From an uncultured Thermomicrobia bacterium (GTDB lineage: Bacteria > Chloroflexota > Chloroflexia > Thermomicrobiales > JALYUS01), in the NCBI GenBank assembly GCA_937968015.1, contig CALBSO010000026.1, forward strand, positions 1 to 33,542: 33,542 nucleotides of DNA, in the 5' to 3' direction. This document shows, one piece after another, positions 21,990 through 29,819 of this stretch. Position 1 is the first letter of the stretch. Every line of letters starts with the position of its first letter. The notes under the pieces are model-generated. The model was not told where the DNA came from. It worked only from the letters and a program-made list of their open reading frames with translations, and did not search any database. The translations under genes and the position numbers were made by a program.

Positions 21990-23408
21990 GTGTCCCCACG
22001 GCTCGTGATTGCGGGCGTTGCATCGAACGTTGGAAAGACGACGCTGACGGTCGGTTTGCTCGCGGCGCTTCGGCGGCGGGGCCTGGACGTGCGCCCGTTT
22101 AAGGCTGGGCCCGACTACATCGACCCGACGTATCACACGTACGCGGCAGAGGCTCCGAGTCGTAACCTCGACACCTGGCTCCTCCCTGTCGACGCCCTGC
22201 GTACCTCGTTTGCACGCGCCACTACCGGGTCCGATCTCGCGCTGATCGAGGGAGTGATGGGGCTGTACGATGGTGCGGAGTACTTGAGTGATGCGGGGAG
22301 CACTGCGGAACTCGCGAAGATCCTCGATGCGCCAGTCGTCCTCGTCCTCGATGTTCGCGCACAAGCACGCAGCGCGGCCGCAGTGGCCCTCGGCTTCCAG
22401 CGACACGATCCCGACCTCCGGCTCGCCGGTTTCCTGCTCAATCGCGTCGGCAGCGCGGGGCATGCAGCGGGCGTGAAGGCTGCGGTCGAGGCGGTGACGG
22501 GATTGCCGGTCTTCGGAGCGGTGCCACATGCGGAAGGTCTCGCGATCCCCGAGCGACACCTCGGTCTCCTGCCCGCCACTGAGCGGCCAGAGACCGACGG
22601 CCTTCGAGAACTCGTGAACGGGCTCGCGGACCGCGTCGCAGCCTCCTGTGACCTCGATGCGCTCCTCGCCATCGCGCGCGCCGCGTCGCCTCTCGCGGCC
22701 GCGCCCTCTGATGCCCCACCTCCGCACGCCGGAACGGCACCGGTCATCGCCGTCGCGCGCGACCGGGCCTTCTCGTTCTACTACGAAGACAATCTCGATC
22801 TGCTTCGCGCCGCTGGCGCGGACATCGCATTCTTCAGTCCGCTCGTCGATACCGACCTTCCGCCGAAGACTGCTGCGGTCTATCTCGGTGGCGGATTCCC
22901 GGAGGTATACGCGGCGGAGTTGGTGGCAAACGCGCGGATGCGCGATCTGCTCCGCGCCGCGCTCGCCGACGGAATGCCCTGCTACGCCGAGTGCGGTGGA
23001 TTGATGTATCTGACCGAAGCGCTGGTGGATCGGGACCAGATCCACCACCCGATGGTGGGCGCAGTGCCCGGCCATGCCGTGATGCACCCGCGCCGTACCC
23101 GTCTCGGCTATGCGACCGTGCGCGCCACACGCGACACGATCCTGCTGAAAGCGGGGGAGTGCATACGCGGGCATGAATTTCATTACAGCTCATGGGAGGG
23201 GATTCCGAGGGAACTCGCACATCCTTATGCCGTGCTCCCGAGGCGGGAGCATGACGCGATCCGCCCGGAGGGATTCGCACGGGATAACGTCCTCGCTTCA
23301 TATGTACATCTGCATTTCGGTGCGATGCCATCGCTAGCAGACCGCCTCGTTGAAGCAGCCTGTCACTATCAAGAGGCTTGGACGAATGGGGTGGACTTAA
23401 CCGTATGA
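21990..23408 (+). CDS. cobB: cobyrinate a,c-diamide synthase
   Basis: A 472-residue glutamine amidotransferase (CbiA/CobB) that amidates the a and c side chains of cobyrinate. The N-terminal part is the ATP-binding domain (RLVIAGVASNVGKTTLTVGL with Walker A, VRPFKAGPDYIDPTYH, IEGVMGLYDGAEYLSDAGSTAE). The C-terminal half is a class I glutaminase-like domain with the nucleophile Cys335 in YAECGGLMYL and YLGGGFPEVYAAELVAN. GTG 21990 is chosen, with AAGGGAG six bases upstream; the frame is open for 46 more codons with no family match. It is divergent from the cbiX operon and has its own promoter, so it escapes the riboswitch seen here. Confidence 0.95.
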   Translation: MSPRLVIAGVASNVGKTTLTVGLLAALRRRGLDVRPFKAGPDYIDPTYHTYAAEAPSRNLDTWLLPVDALRTSFARATTGSDLALIEGVMGLYDGAEYLSDAGSTAELAKILDAPVVLVLDVRAQARSAAAVALGFQRHDPDLRLAGFLLNRVGSAGHAAGVKAAVEAVTGLPVFGAVPHAEGLAIPERHLGLLPATERPETDGLRELVNGLADRVAASCDLDALLAIARAASPLAAAPSDAPPPHAGTAPVIAVARDRAFSFYYEDNLDLLRAAGADIAFFSPLVDTDLPPKTAAVYLGGGFPEVYAAELVANARMRDLLRAALADGMPCYAECGGLMYLTEALVDRDQIHHPMVGAVPGHAVMHPRRTRLGYATVRATRDTILLKAGECIRGHEFHYSSWEGIPRELAHPYAVLPRREHDAIRPEGFARDNVLASYVHLHFGAMPSLADRLVEAACHYQEAWTNGVDLTV

Positions 23409-23899
23409 GGGACCTGGTACCCTTGCACTGATGCGGCCCTCCCCACCCCAGTCGGTGAACCAGCCCCACGACAGATGGTATCGCATCACCACACTGCAGG
23501 GAGATCCCGTACCTGCTAGGCATGTGTAAACCATCCTCTGTCTGAGTCTGACTGGTGCGCCAATCGGAAGGCATCGGCTACACCGTCAGTCCCGCCCCGC
23601 GCGCAGCGTGGGAGGGCCTTTTTGAACTACGCGCGTCCCTTTTGAGATCCATTACGCACGCTGCCGGACGAGCAGGGTAAGGGAGCGATTCGCGGAACGT
23701 CAATTTACAGTACGCTAAACCCGCGACATTGTCGGATCCGCGTGCGGACGGCACGCTGGAGGGATGCACGTTCTTCCTCTGGCCCATCGCATTGCCAAAC
23801 CGAATCCAGGCGCACGGATCGCCGTATACTACGCCAGATTGATAACACTCGATATATCGCGAGGAGGACCGATTTTCCGGGTGGCAGTCAGGAGGACTG
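23409..23899. other. gene-free region downstream of cobB
   Basis: These 491 bases separate convergent operons and hold no gene I can support. A terminator for cobB lies at 23591-23623. The palindrome CGATATATCG (23850-23859) is in a more A+T-rich patch, and a small hairpin (CAGTC ... GACTG) lies near 23890, just after the last gene of the glycan operon, without a T run. A minus-strand frame at 23578-24051 has no recognisable product. Confidence 0.5.
23591..23623 (+). terminator. probable intrinsic terminator after cobB
   Basis: CCC-CCC (23591-23597) pairs with GGG-GGG (23610-23616) around a G/A mismatch, the stem continues GCG with CGT (one bulge) to a five-base loop, and TTTTT follows (23619-23623). 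It is about 180 nt downstream of cobB. Confidence 0.5.
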
Positions 23900-25045
23900 T
23901 TACATTCCGACCCCAGAAAGGAGTGTGCGGAGCACCTTGCGCGCATCGAGGTGCTCGGCGGCGACTTCGCGCGCCCAGCGGGCGTGCCTTGCATAGTCAC
24001 TACTGACGGCGGCGATCGCGTCCGCCGCCTCCTCGAGCGTGCGGACGGCAAGCAACCCCCGACCGCACGGGAGGTGATCGCTGAATCCCGTCTCCTGCAG
24101 GATCACCGGCCTGCCGCTCGCGAGATATGCGGCACTCCGGTCACTGAAGAAGCCGCTATTCGTCTCCACGTATCCATGCTTGCAGACGCTGAATTCTCCG
24201 GCGGATGCGCGCACGTACGCCAGGAACGAATCATAGGATGCGGTGACGTGATGGGCGTTGCGGAGTCGCCACCCGGCACCGGTCAACCGGCGCACAGGGA
24301 TGTCTTTGCCGGCGATCGCCACCTCGAGCGGCGTGGATACCATGTGGGGAAGATCCATGAATCGCTCGAACTCGACATCCTTCATGCCGAAGATGATCCC
24401 GTTGTACTCCACTACATCGTACGATTGCCAATTCATGACGGTCGTGAACGGTGCCGCCGGGTCAATGGGGGAAGCGGCAAAAAGGTCCAGCACGACCGGA
24501 TCGAAGAACGCGCGCCACCGCTTCCCCGCAGCCGGGACCGAACTCTGCCCGGTCGGGAGATTCTGGCCGACGGTATAATATTCGTCGTACTGTGGCAGCG
24601 TGTCACCCGCCGCCATGCGTTGTTCCATCTTGATCTGGGTGAACGCCGGATCACCGTCCGCCAGGGCACGCAGGCCGCACCGCGACGCCTCCTCCGACCA
24701 CGCGCCGTGCCCCCCCATGTCCCAGAAGAGGTCCGCAGTGTCGAAGACCTCCTCGACACGGGTGCGCGTTAGACCGTAATAGTGTCCCTCGGCGTCGACG
24801 TAGCACCATTTGTCCCCGAGGCCGAACCGGCTTAAAAGGTCATGAACGGCGCGGACGCCATACGAGCAATCGTCGCTCATGACGTTCCGTGTTGGGTCGA
24901 AGCACGAGTTCGGGTAGCCGCTCTTCTCGACGAAATAGACGTCGTGACCCAGTTGCTGAAACCCCACGAGGTGCTGGAGGTTCCACGACATCACCGCGCC
25001 GAGCGGATAGCGTACGAGCCAGGAACCGACGATGATGCGTGCCAT
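23900..25045 (-). CDS. glycosyltransferase, GT-B type (paralogue of the gene at 25817-27037)
   Basis: A 381-residue cytoplasmic glycosyltransferase. The N-terminus has a Rossmann start (MARIIVGSW, then HLVGFQQLGHDVYFVEKSG). The C-terminal part carries the donor-site-like pattern SGFFSDRSAAYLASGRPVILQETGF and GLLAVRTLEEAADAIAAV. The same pattern appears in the neighbouring 406-residue protein, so they are paralogues that have diverged strongly in the middle. ATG 25045 is preferred over the longer frame because GAGAGGTT lies upstream and the family fold starts there. It is last in the six-gene operon, 57 nt after the deacetylase gene. Sugar donor and acceptor are unknown. Confidence 0.85.
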   Translation of the reverse strand: MARIIVGSWLVRYPLGAVMSWNLQHLVGFQQLGHDVYFVEKSGYPNSCFDPTRNVMSDDCSYGVRAVHDLLSRFGLGDKWCYVDAEGHYYGLTRTRVEEVFDTADLFWDMGGHGAWSEEASRCGLRALADGDPAFTQIKMEQRMAAGDTLPQYDEYYTVGQNLPTGQSSVPAAGKRWRAFFDPVVLDLFAASPIDPAAPFTTVMNWQSYDVVEYNGIIFGMKDVEFERFMDLPHMVSTPLEVAIAGKDIPVRRLTGAGWRLRNAHHVTASYDSFLAYVRASAGEFSVCKHGYVETNSGFFSDRSAAYLASGRPVILQETGFSDHLPCGRGLLAVRTLEEAADAIAAVSSDYARHARWAREVAAEHLDARKVLRTLLSGVGM

Positions 25046-25102
25046 GCGATGAACCTCTCGAGCGCCACGATAGCGAAAAGACGCCGGGAACAATTGATGG
25101 AT

Positions 25103-25813
25103 TCACGGGCGCGTCACGTCTCGGAAGGTGCTCAGCTCGATCCCTGCGGCGGCAATCGCCGCGCGGATCTGAGGATCGCAGAGCGCGGCGACTTCCATGG
25201 ACCGCTCGGCGTTGTACATCGTCTCGACATCTTCCGCGAATCCGGGATGGCAGCACAGTTCGGTGCAACCGCCGGGTAACGTCCGGAGGATCCCGATCAG
25301 TCGCGCCGTGCTGATCCCTTCGGGAAAGGGAAATCCCTCCGTTGTCTGCCCGTAGAAGTCGCCGCAATAGCGAATCCGCCCGCTGAAGTGGCGGAGTGGC
25401 ACACCGAGTCGACCGGCGGCTTCGATCATGACCGACCGGGTCGGCTCCCGGCGGTGCACATGCTGGTGCGCGTCGAGGTGCGTCGGGTCCGAGGCGGTCA
25501 GGCTTCGGAAAGCGGCGACCTGATTCGTGACCTCGTCCGCGACGGCCGAAAGATCATCGAGCGCGACGACTTCGTACAGGGGGAGCCATCCCGCGTCTCG
25601 ATACGTCCATTCGCCCAGATCGATATGCAACCCGAGATCGAGCGCCGGGTGAGCGAGAGCATACGCAGCCGCCTCGGCTGCGGCGGGCCAACGCACCATC
25701 AAGCTGGCGCTTGTCACGATGCCCCACTCATGAGCGGCGACGATCCCGCGATTGATGCCACCGCTCAACCCGAAATCGTCGGCATTGACGATGAGTATCG
25801 AGGTGCCTTTCAT
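25103..25813 (-). CDS. ChbG/HpnK (YdjC) family carbohydrate deacetylase
   Basis: A 236-residue metal-dependent deacetylase. Metal-site motifs are NADDFGLS (residues 10-17), GLHIDLGE (His63 region) and THLDAHQHVH (111-120), plus a late CHPG segment. Members deacetylate N-acetylglucosamine units in diacetylchitobiose (ChbG) or hopanoid glycosides (HpnK). The protein starts at ATG 25813, only three bases after the upstream glycosyltransferase stop. Its place between two glycosyltransferases implies that an N-acetylated sugar in the product is deacetylated to a free amine; that is inference. Confidence 0.92.
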   Translation of the reverse strand: MKGTSILIVNADDFGLSGGINRGIVAAHEWGIVTSASLMVRWPAAAEAAAYALAHPALDLGLHIDLGEWTYRDAGWLPLYEVVALDDLSAVADEVTNQVAAFRSLTASDPTHLDAHQHVHRREPTRSVMIEAAGRLGVPLRHFSGRIRYCGDFYGQTTEGFPFPEGISTARLIGILRTLPGGCTELCCHPGFAEDVETMYNAERSMEVAALCDPQIRAAIAAAGIELSTFRDVTRP

Positions 25814-25816
25814 TGC

Positions 25817-27037
25817 TCAAAGCCCCAGGTCTTCGAGCAGGCGGGCGAGGACCGTCTCCGCGCGAAAATAGTCTTCGGCGATCTCGCGTGCCGCCCGGCT
25901 GTGGAGTGCGTAGTCGGTGTTGACCGCCTCGAAGGCGGCGAGAATATCCTCGATCGTGCGGAAGGCGAACAGTCCTTCGCCGGTCGGGAGGATGCTGCCG
26001 AACCCGGTGTCCTGGGTCACGACGGGTCGGCCCGCGGCGAGGTAACACGCGCTGCGTTCGCTGAACCAGCCGCTGCGCAGGCGGACGTTGAGGTCTCGGG
26101 CGACGGTGAACTCGCCCCGCGAGGCGAGAATGTAATCCCGATAGGTCCACGGATCGGTCGTGAACGCGCGGGCGTCGGTGAGGCGCCAGCCGTAGCCCTC
26201 AAGCAATGTGCGTGCATCGGAAGCCAACCCGAACGCCGGGACTTCTTCATGCGGCCCGTGGGTGATCGTCTGGGGATCGGCCAGGTTCATCGCCAGTTCG
26301 ATCGGCTGCTCCGTCCGGCGGGGAAGATCAATGAATTTGAGGAATTCGTAGTGTTTGCTCCAGCGGTACACCTCGCCGCCGAACTCGACGTCGCGCCCGG
26401 CCTGTTCCCAGTTGCCAACCGTCGTGAATATCCCGTTTTGGGGTCGTCCTGCATCCCAGAGATCGAGCAGTACCGGTTGCCGCGTCCTCGCGCGCAAGCG
26501 CGGGAGCGGCGACAGCGGACAGTCCGGGGTGCCGATATTCTCGCCATAGGTGACGACGTCATCGTGCTCGTCAATAATCGCGCGGGTTCGCGGGTCGCCT
26601 TTCGCATAGTCGATCTCGTGGAACACGGGGTCCGTCCCGAGATAAACGAGGCGACCGGCGCGCAGGCCATCTTCGGCGAGGCGGGTCGCGCCCGCGACAT
26701 TCAGTACCGCATCGGCGCCCGCGAGCATCGCTTCAGCCTTGTGCCCTTCGCGTCCGAACCAAGCATGATCCGAATAGCTGCGTCGGTATACCCAGCGATC
26801 TCCGAGACCGAATCCGTCCGCGACGCGCGCGAGATACGGGAGTGCGTACGCGGAGTCGCAGACACGTGATGCACGGACTGGATCGTAGGGCCATGTTGAT
26901 GTCGTCTCGAAGTAATACACGTCGTGCCCCAGTCGTCGCAACCCTGCGACGATCTGCATGTGCATCCAGGCCATCCCTGCGTACGGATCGGACGCGAGCG
27001 TACCGAGAACAACGATACGTAACGGTCGTTTTGCCAC
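25817..27037 (-). CDS. glycosyltransferase, GT-B type
   Basis: A 406-residue protein with a Rossmann start (IVVLGTLASDPYAGMAWMH, GLRRLGHDVYYFE) and a C-terminal half with SGWFSERSACYLAAGRPVVTQDTGF and GEGLFAFRTIEDILAAFEAV, typical of family-1-like glycosyltransferases common in Chloroflexota. Start is GTG 27037, with a weak GGGGATG upstream; I see no better start. The kinase gene ends 29 nt upstream and the deacetylase starts 3 nt downstream. The homologous gene at 23900-25045 shows the same C-terminal motifs. No signal peptide is visible. Donor and acceptor are unknown. Confidence 0.87.
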   Translation of the reverse strand: MAKRPLRIVVLGTLASDPYAGMAWMHMQIVAGLRRLGHDVYYFETTSTWPYDPVRASRVCDSAYALPYLARVADGFGLGDRWVYRRSYSDHAWFGREGHKAEAMLAGADAVLNVAGATRLAEDGLRAGRLVYLGTDPVFHEIDYAKGDPRTRAIIDEHDDVVTYGENIGTPDCPLSPLPRLRARTRQPVLLDLWDAGRPQNGIFTTVGNWEQAGRDVEFGGEVYRWSKHYEFLKFIDLPRRTEQPIELAMNLADPQTITHGPHEEVPAFGLASDARTLLEGYGWRLTDARAFTTDPWTYRDYILASRGEFTVARDLNVRLRSGWFSERSACYLAAGRPVVTQDTGFGSILPTGEGLFAFRTIEDILAAFEAVNTDYALHSRAAREIAEDYFRAETVLARLLEDLGL

Positions 27038-27066
27038 TGGTACATCCCCATCCGCGCACGATTCTT

Positions 27067-28044
27067 CTACAACAGGCCCAATTCCTCGCCCGCACTTCGT
27101 AGTTGCTCGAAGTAACTGTATGCCGATTTTCGGATGGTACGACTTGGCTCATATGCGAGCCAGTGGAAAGCCGAAATGAGCCGCGCCGTCGCGAGCCTCT
27201 GTTGGAAATCGGCCGGCACGCCACTTGGCCACCGCGTCTGTCGGTATTCCGCGATGCACATATCCGCGATCCCGGCTTCCCATCCTTCTACCTGGCTAAC
27301 AAGATCGATCTCGCCGCCAGCGACCGCAGCCGACTCCCAGTCGATTGGGTACACGGTCCCGTCACCGTACAGTACATTCGCGCCGTAATACTCTCCGTGG
27401 ATAACAACCCATGGTGGCGCAGCAAATTGCGTTATGACCTCCTCAACCTGCTCGGAGAGGGGCAGGAACCAAGGAAGCAGATCATAGATCGACGCAGCAT
27501 AGCGCAAGGTCCGCCGAACCCATGTAAGATATCGATAGGCATCGTAGCGTTGTATAAAGGACAATGTGTCTGGAATAACAGATAATTGTGTTGAACGATG
27601 AAAGTGACCGAGCCATTGTGCCCCCTGAATCATCGCCTCTGGCTGTGGCGCCTTATTGATGCGCCGGGCTGCATCCAGGTACTCGAGGATAAGCCAGGTT
27701 CCATGCGTCACAGTGTCGGTGTATGTCCCATAGTATTTGACGGAAGAAAGGTGCATATGCCGCAGTACGTGCTCATAAACTGCCGCTTCGTACCCTACGC
27801 CGCCCCAGTGTCCGTATCCGCTATGGTCGTGTCCACTCGCGGAATACTTACACAGGAGTCGGATCACGCGCCCATCCTGCAAACGACAGGTGACAATTTC
27901 GCTCGGATACGAACTTGTAAAGACGTTCGCCTCGCGATGGAGCACTGTCACCGCACCGCTCGCATCATCACTGCTCGACAGGACGGTCGTCAGGCCATGC
28001 GCGAGGGTAGGCAGATCGGGATGCAACGACAGCGTGGTTGACAT
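27067..28044 (-). CDS. aminoglycoside phosphotransferase (APH)-like kinase
   Basis: A 325-residue protein with a kinase-like fold: a lysine in IRLLCKY (Lys66) and Glu86 in the N-lobe, then the catalytic loop VIHGEYYGANVLYGDG (216-223) and IDWES (Asp235), matching the APH/choline kinase pattern HGDxxxxN...DxE. The usual catalytic Asp of HGD is Glu here. Members phosphorylate aminoglycosides, choline, homoserine or sugars. ATG 28044 with an AGAGGG upstream is chosen; the frame is open 34 more codons. It starts 11 nt after the ABC exporter stop and shares the operon with glycosyltransferases and a deacetylase, so a sugar or aminosugar substrate is plausible, either biosynthetic or self-protective. 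Confidence 0.82.
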   Translation of the reverse strand: MSTTLSLHPDLPTLAHGLTTVLSSSDDASGAVTVLHREANVFTSSYPSEIVTCRLQDGRVIRLLCKYSASGHDHSGYGHWGGVGYEAAVYEHVLRHMHLSSVKYYGTYTDTVTHGTWLILEYLDAARRINKAPQPEAMIQGAQWLGHFHRSTQLSVIPDTLSFIQRYDAYRYLTWVRRTLRYAASIYDLLPWFLPLSEQVEEVITQFAAPPWVVIHGEYYGANVLYGDGTVYPIDWESAAVAGGEIDLVSQVEGWEAGIADMCIAEYRQTRWPSGVPADFQQRLATARLISAFHWLAYEPSRTIRKSAYSYFEQLRSAGEELGLL

Positions 28045-28055
28045 GGATCGTCCCT

Positions 28056-29819
28056 CTAGCGCGCCGGGCTGCTCGCCATTTCCGCGTGAGATCGATAGGT
28101 CGTTGCGACAAGACGCCCCTGTTCGATCTGGAGAAGCACGTCGCAATTCGCGAGCGTACTGAGACGGTGCGCAATCATGAAGGTGGTACGGTTACGCATC
28201 AGGCGCTCCATCGCCTCCATGATTGTCGCTTCCGTCTTCACGTCAACGGAACTTGTCGGTTCGTCAAGGATCAGGATCGGCGCGTCCTTGAGGAAGGCGC
28301 GGGCAAGCGAGATGCGCTGCCGCTCGCCGCCGGAGAGCCGCATGCCGCGCTCACCGACCACCGTATCGTACCCCTCCGGCAAACGGCTGATCACGTCATG
28401 GATATTCGCGGCCCGCGCTGCGGCAATGATATCCTCTGTACTCGCATCCGGGCGAGCATACGCGATGTTCTCCGCAATGCTCGTCGAGAAGAGTACCGGT
28501 TCCTGCAGAACGATGGCGAACTGGTTGCGCAGATCGGCCAGATTGTAGTCGCGCAGATCAACACCGTCGAGCAGAATGTGCCCAGCGTCGGGATCGCTGA
28601 AACGGGTCAAGAGGCTCATGAGTGTGCTCTTTCCCGCGCCCGTCGTACCCACGATGCCAACCCGTGTCCCGGGCTTTACATCGAACGTGATCTCCTGTAC
28701 GACCGGCCGGTTGCCGGCGTAGGCGAACCTGACTTCACAAAACGAGATCGCGCCCGTCGCGCGTGCAAGCGGGAGCGCATCGAGCTGTTCGGCTACGTCC
28801 GGTGCTTCATCAAGTAATGCATAGGCGCGTTCCGCACTCGCAAAATGTCCCTGCAAGCTAGTTACCTGTTGCCCAATCGTTTCGAGTGGTGCGTACAGTT
28901 GCGAGAGGTAGCCAACCACGAGAAGCAAGTTCCCTAGGCTCAGCGTACCGGATTGCACATGCCGCACGCCCGTGAAGAGAACGGCGGCCGTGCCGAGCGC
29001 GATGATGAGACCCGTGAGGAGGTCAAAGACCCCTTGGTAGAGGAAGAACCGCAGCCGTGCCGACACCCCCGCGCGCGACTGATGGACGAAGCGTCGCTGC
29101 TCCCGCTCCTCCTGCCCGAATGCCTTGACCACCCGGACGGCACCGAGCACCTCCTGCACAACGGAGAGGGCAGAACTCTCCAGTTTCTTGACTTCTCGCC
29201 AGCGTTCGCGGATCGTCCTCCGGCTCACCTGAGTGAGCAGCATGAGTGCGGGTGCAATTGTCAGTGCAATGACCGCCAATTGCCAATCGATCTGGACAGT
29301 CACGTACATCATCCCGGCGAGCGTGAGTATCGCTGTGATAAAAGGGATAATGCCATCAATCGCGATGTGTTGAATGGCGATGGCATCGTTTTGGATGCGA
29401 TAGATCGAATCTGCGGTGCCCTTGGTGTCATGGTAGCCGAGCGAGAGTCGCTGCACATGGCGGAAGAGTCGGGCGCGGAAGGCAAGGACAAGTTTCTCGC
29501 CGGTATACATCGTCAAGAGCGTGTTTGCGAGGTCACATAGTTGCTTGAGCGCGGCGATCAGGATGAGCAGGCCGACGGCGATGGCGAGGATCATCGTGCG
29601 GGAATGCGGCCGCCCTCCGGGCACGATAACACGCAAAAAACCGGGCAGGTCGGCGGATCCGAGGACGCTGTCGACAGCAATTTTCAATGGCAATGGGGTA
29701 AGGAGGGCAAGCGGGCTCACGCACAGGCTGAGGAGAAAGACGCCTACGATATGCCCCCAGTAGGGCCGTGCTTGTGCCAATGATCGTCGGAAAAGGATGA
29801 TATCATTATAGGTTCTCAT
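28056..29819 (-). CDS. ABC transporter, fused permease and ATPase (MsbA-like exporter)
   Basis: A 587-residue half-transporter. The N-terminal ~320 residues hold about six membrane segments (for example HIVGVFLLSLCVSPLALLTP, MILAIAVGLLILIAAL, VIALTIAPALMLL). The C-terminal ABC domain has Walker A GTTGAGKST, Q-loop VLQEPVLF, signature LSGGERQRISLARA, Walker B ILILDEP and the H-loop IAHRLST. It would form a homodimer exporting lipids, glycolipids or small molecules. ATG 29819 lies inside the 3' end of the GH-GT2 gene (14-nt overlap), with AGGAAAGG upstream; the frame is open 108 more codons. It belongs to the glycan operon and likely exports its product. Confidence 0.93.
   Translation of the reverse strand: MRTYNDIILFRRSLAQARPYWGHIVGVFLLSLCVSPLALLTPLPLKIAVDSVLGSADLPGFLRVIVPGGRPHSRTMILAIAVGLLILIAALKQLCDLANTLLTMYTGEKLVLAFRARLFRHVQRLSLGYHDTKGTADSIYRIQNDAIAIQHIAIDGIIPFITAILTLAGMMYVTVQIDWQLAVIALTIAPALMLLTQVSRRTIRERWREVKKLESSALSVVQEVLGAVRVVKAFGQEEREQRRFVHQSRAGVSARLRFFLYQGVFDLLTGLIIALGTAAVLFTGVRHVQSGTLSLGNLLLVVGYLSQLYAPLETIGQQVTSLQGHFASAERAYALLDEAPDVAEQLDALPLARATGAISFCEVRFAYAGNRPVVQEITFDVKPGTRVGIVGTTGAGKSTLMSLLTRFSDPDAGHILLDGVDLRDYNLADLRNQFAIVLQEPVLFSTSIAENIAYARPDASTEDIIAAARAANIHDVISRLPEGYDTVVGERGMRLSGGERQRISLARAFLKDAPILILDEPTSSVDVKTEATIMEAMERLMRNRTTFMIAHRLSTLANCDVLLQIEQGRLVATTYRSHAEMASSPAR

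Noticed and set aside
20269..22008. Plus-strand frame of 579 codons opposite cbiX and the riboswitch
   Set aside because: It is antisense to strong CbiX motifs and runs through the cobalamin riboswitch; no domain is seen.
23578..24051. Minus-strand frame of 157 codons after the glycosyltransferase
   Set aside because: It has no known motif or good ribosome binding site, and it overlaps the gene end and the cobB terminator.
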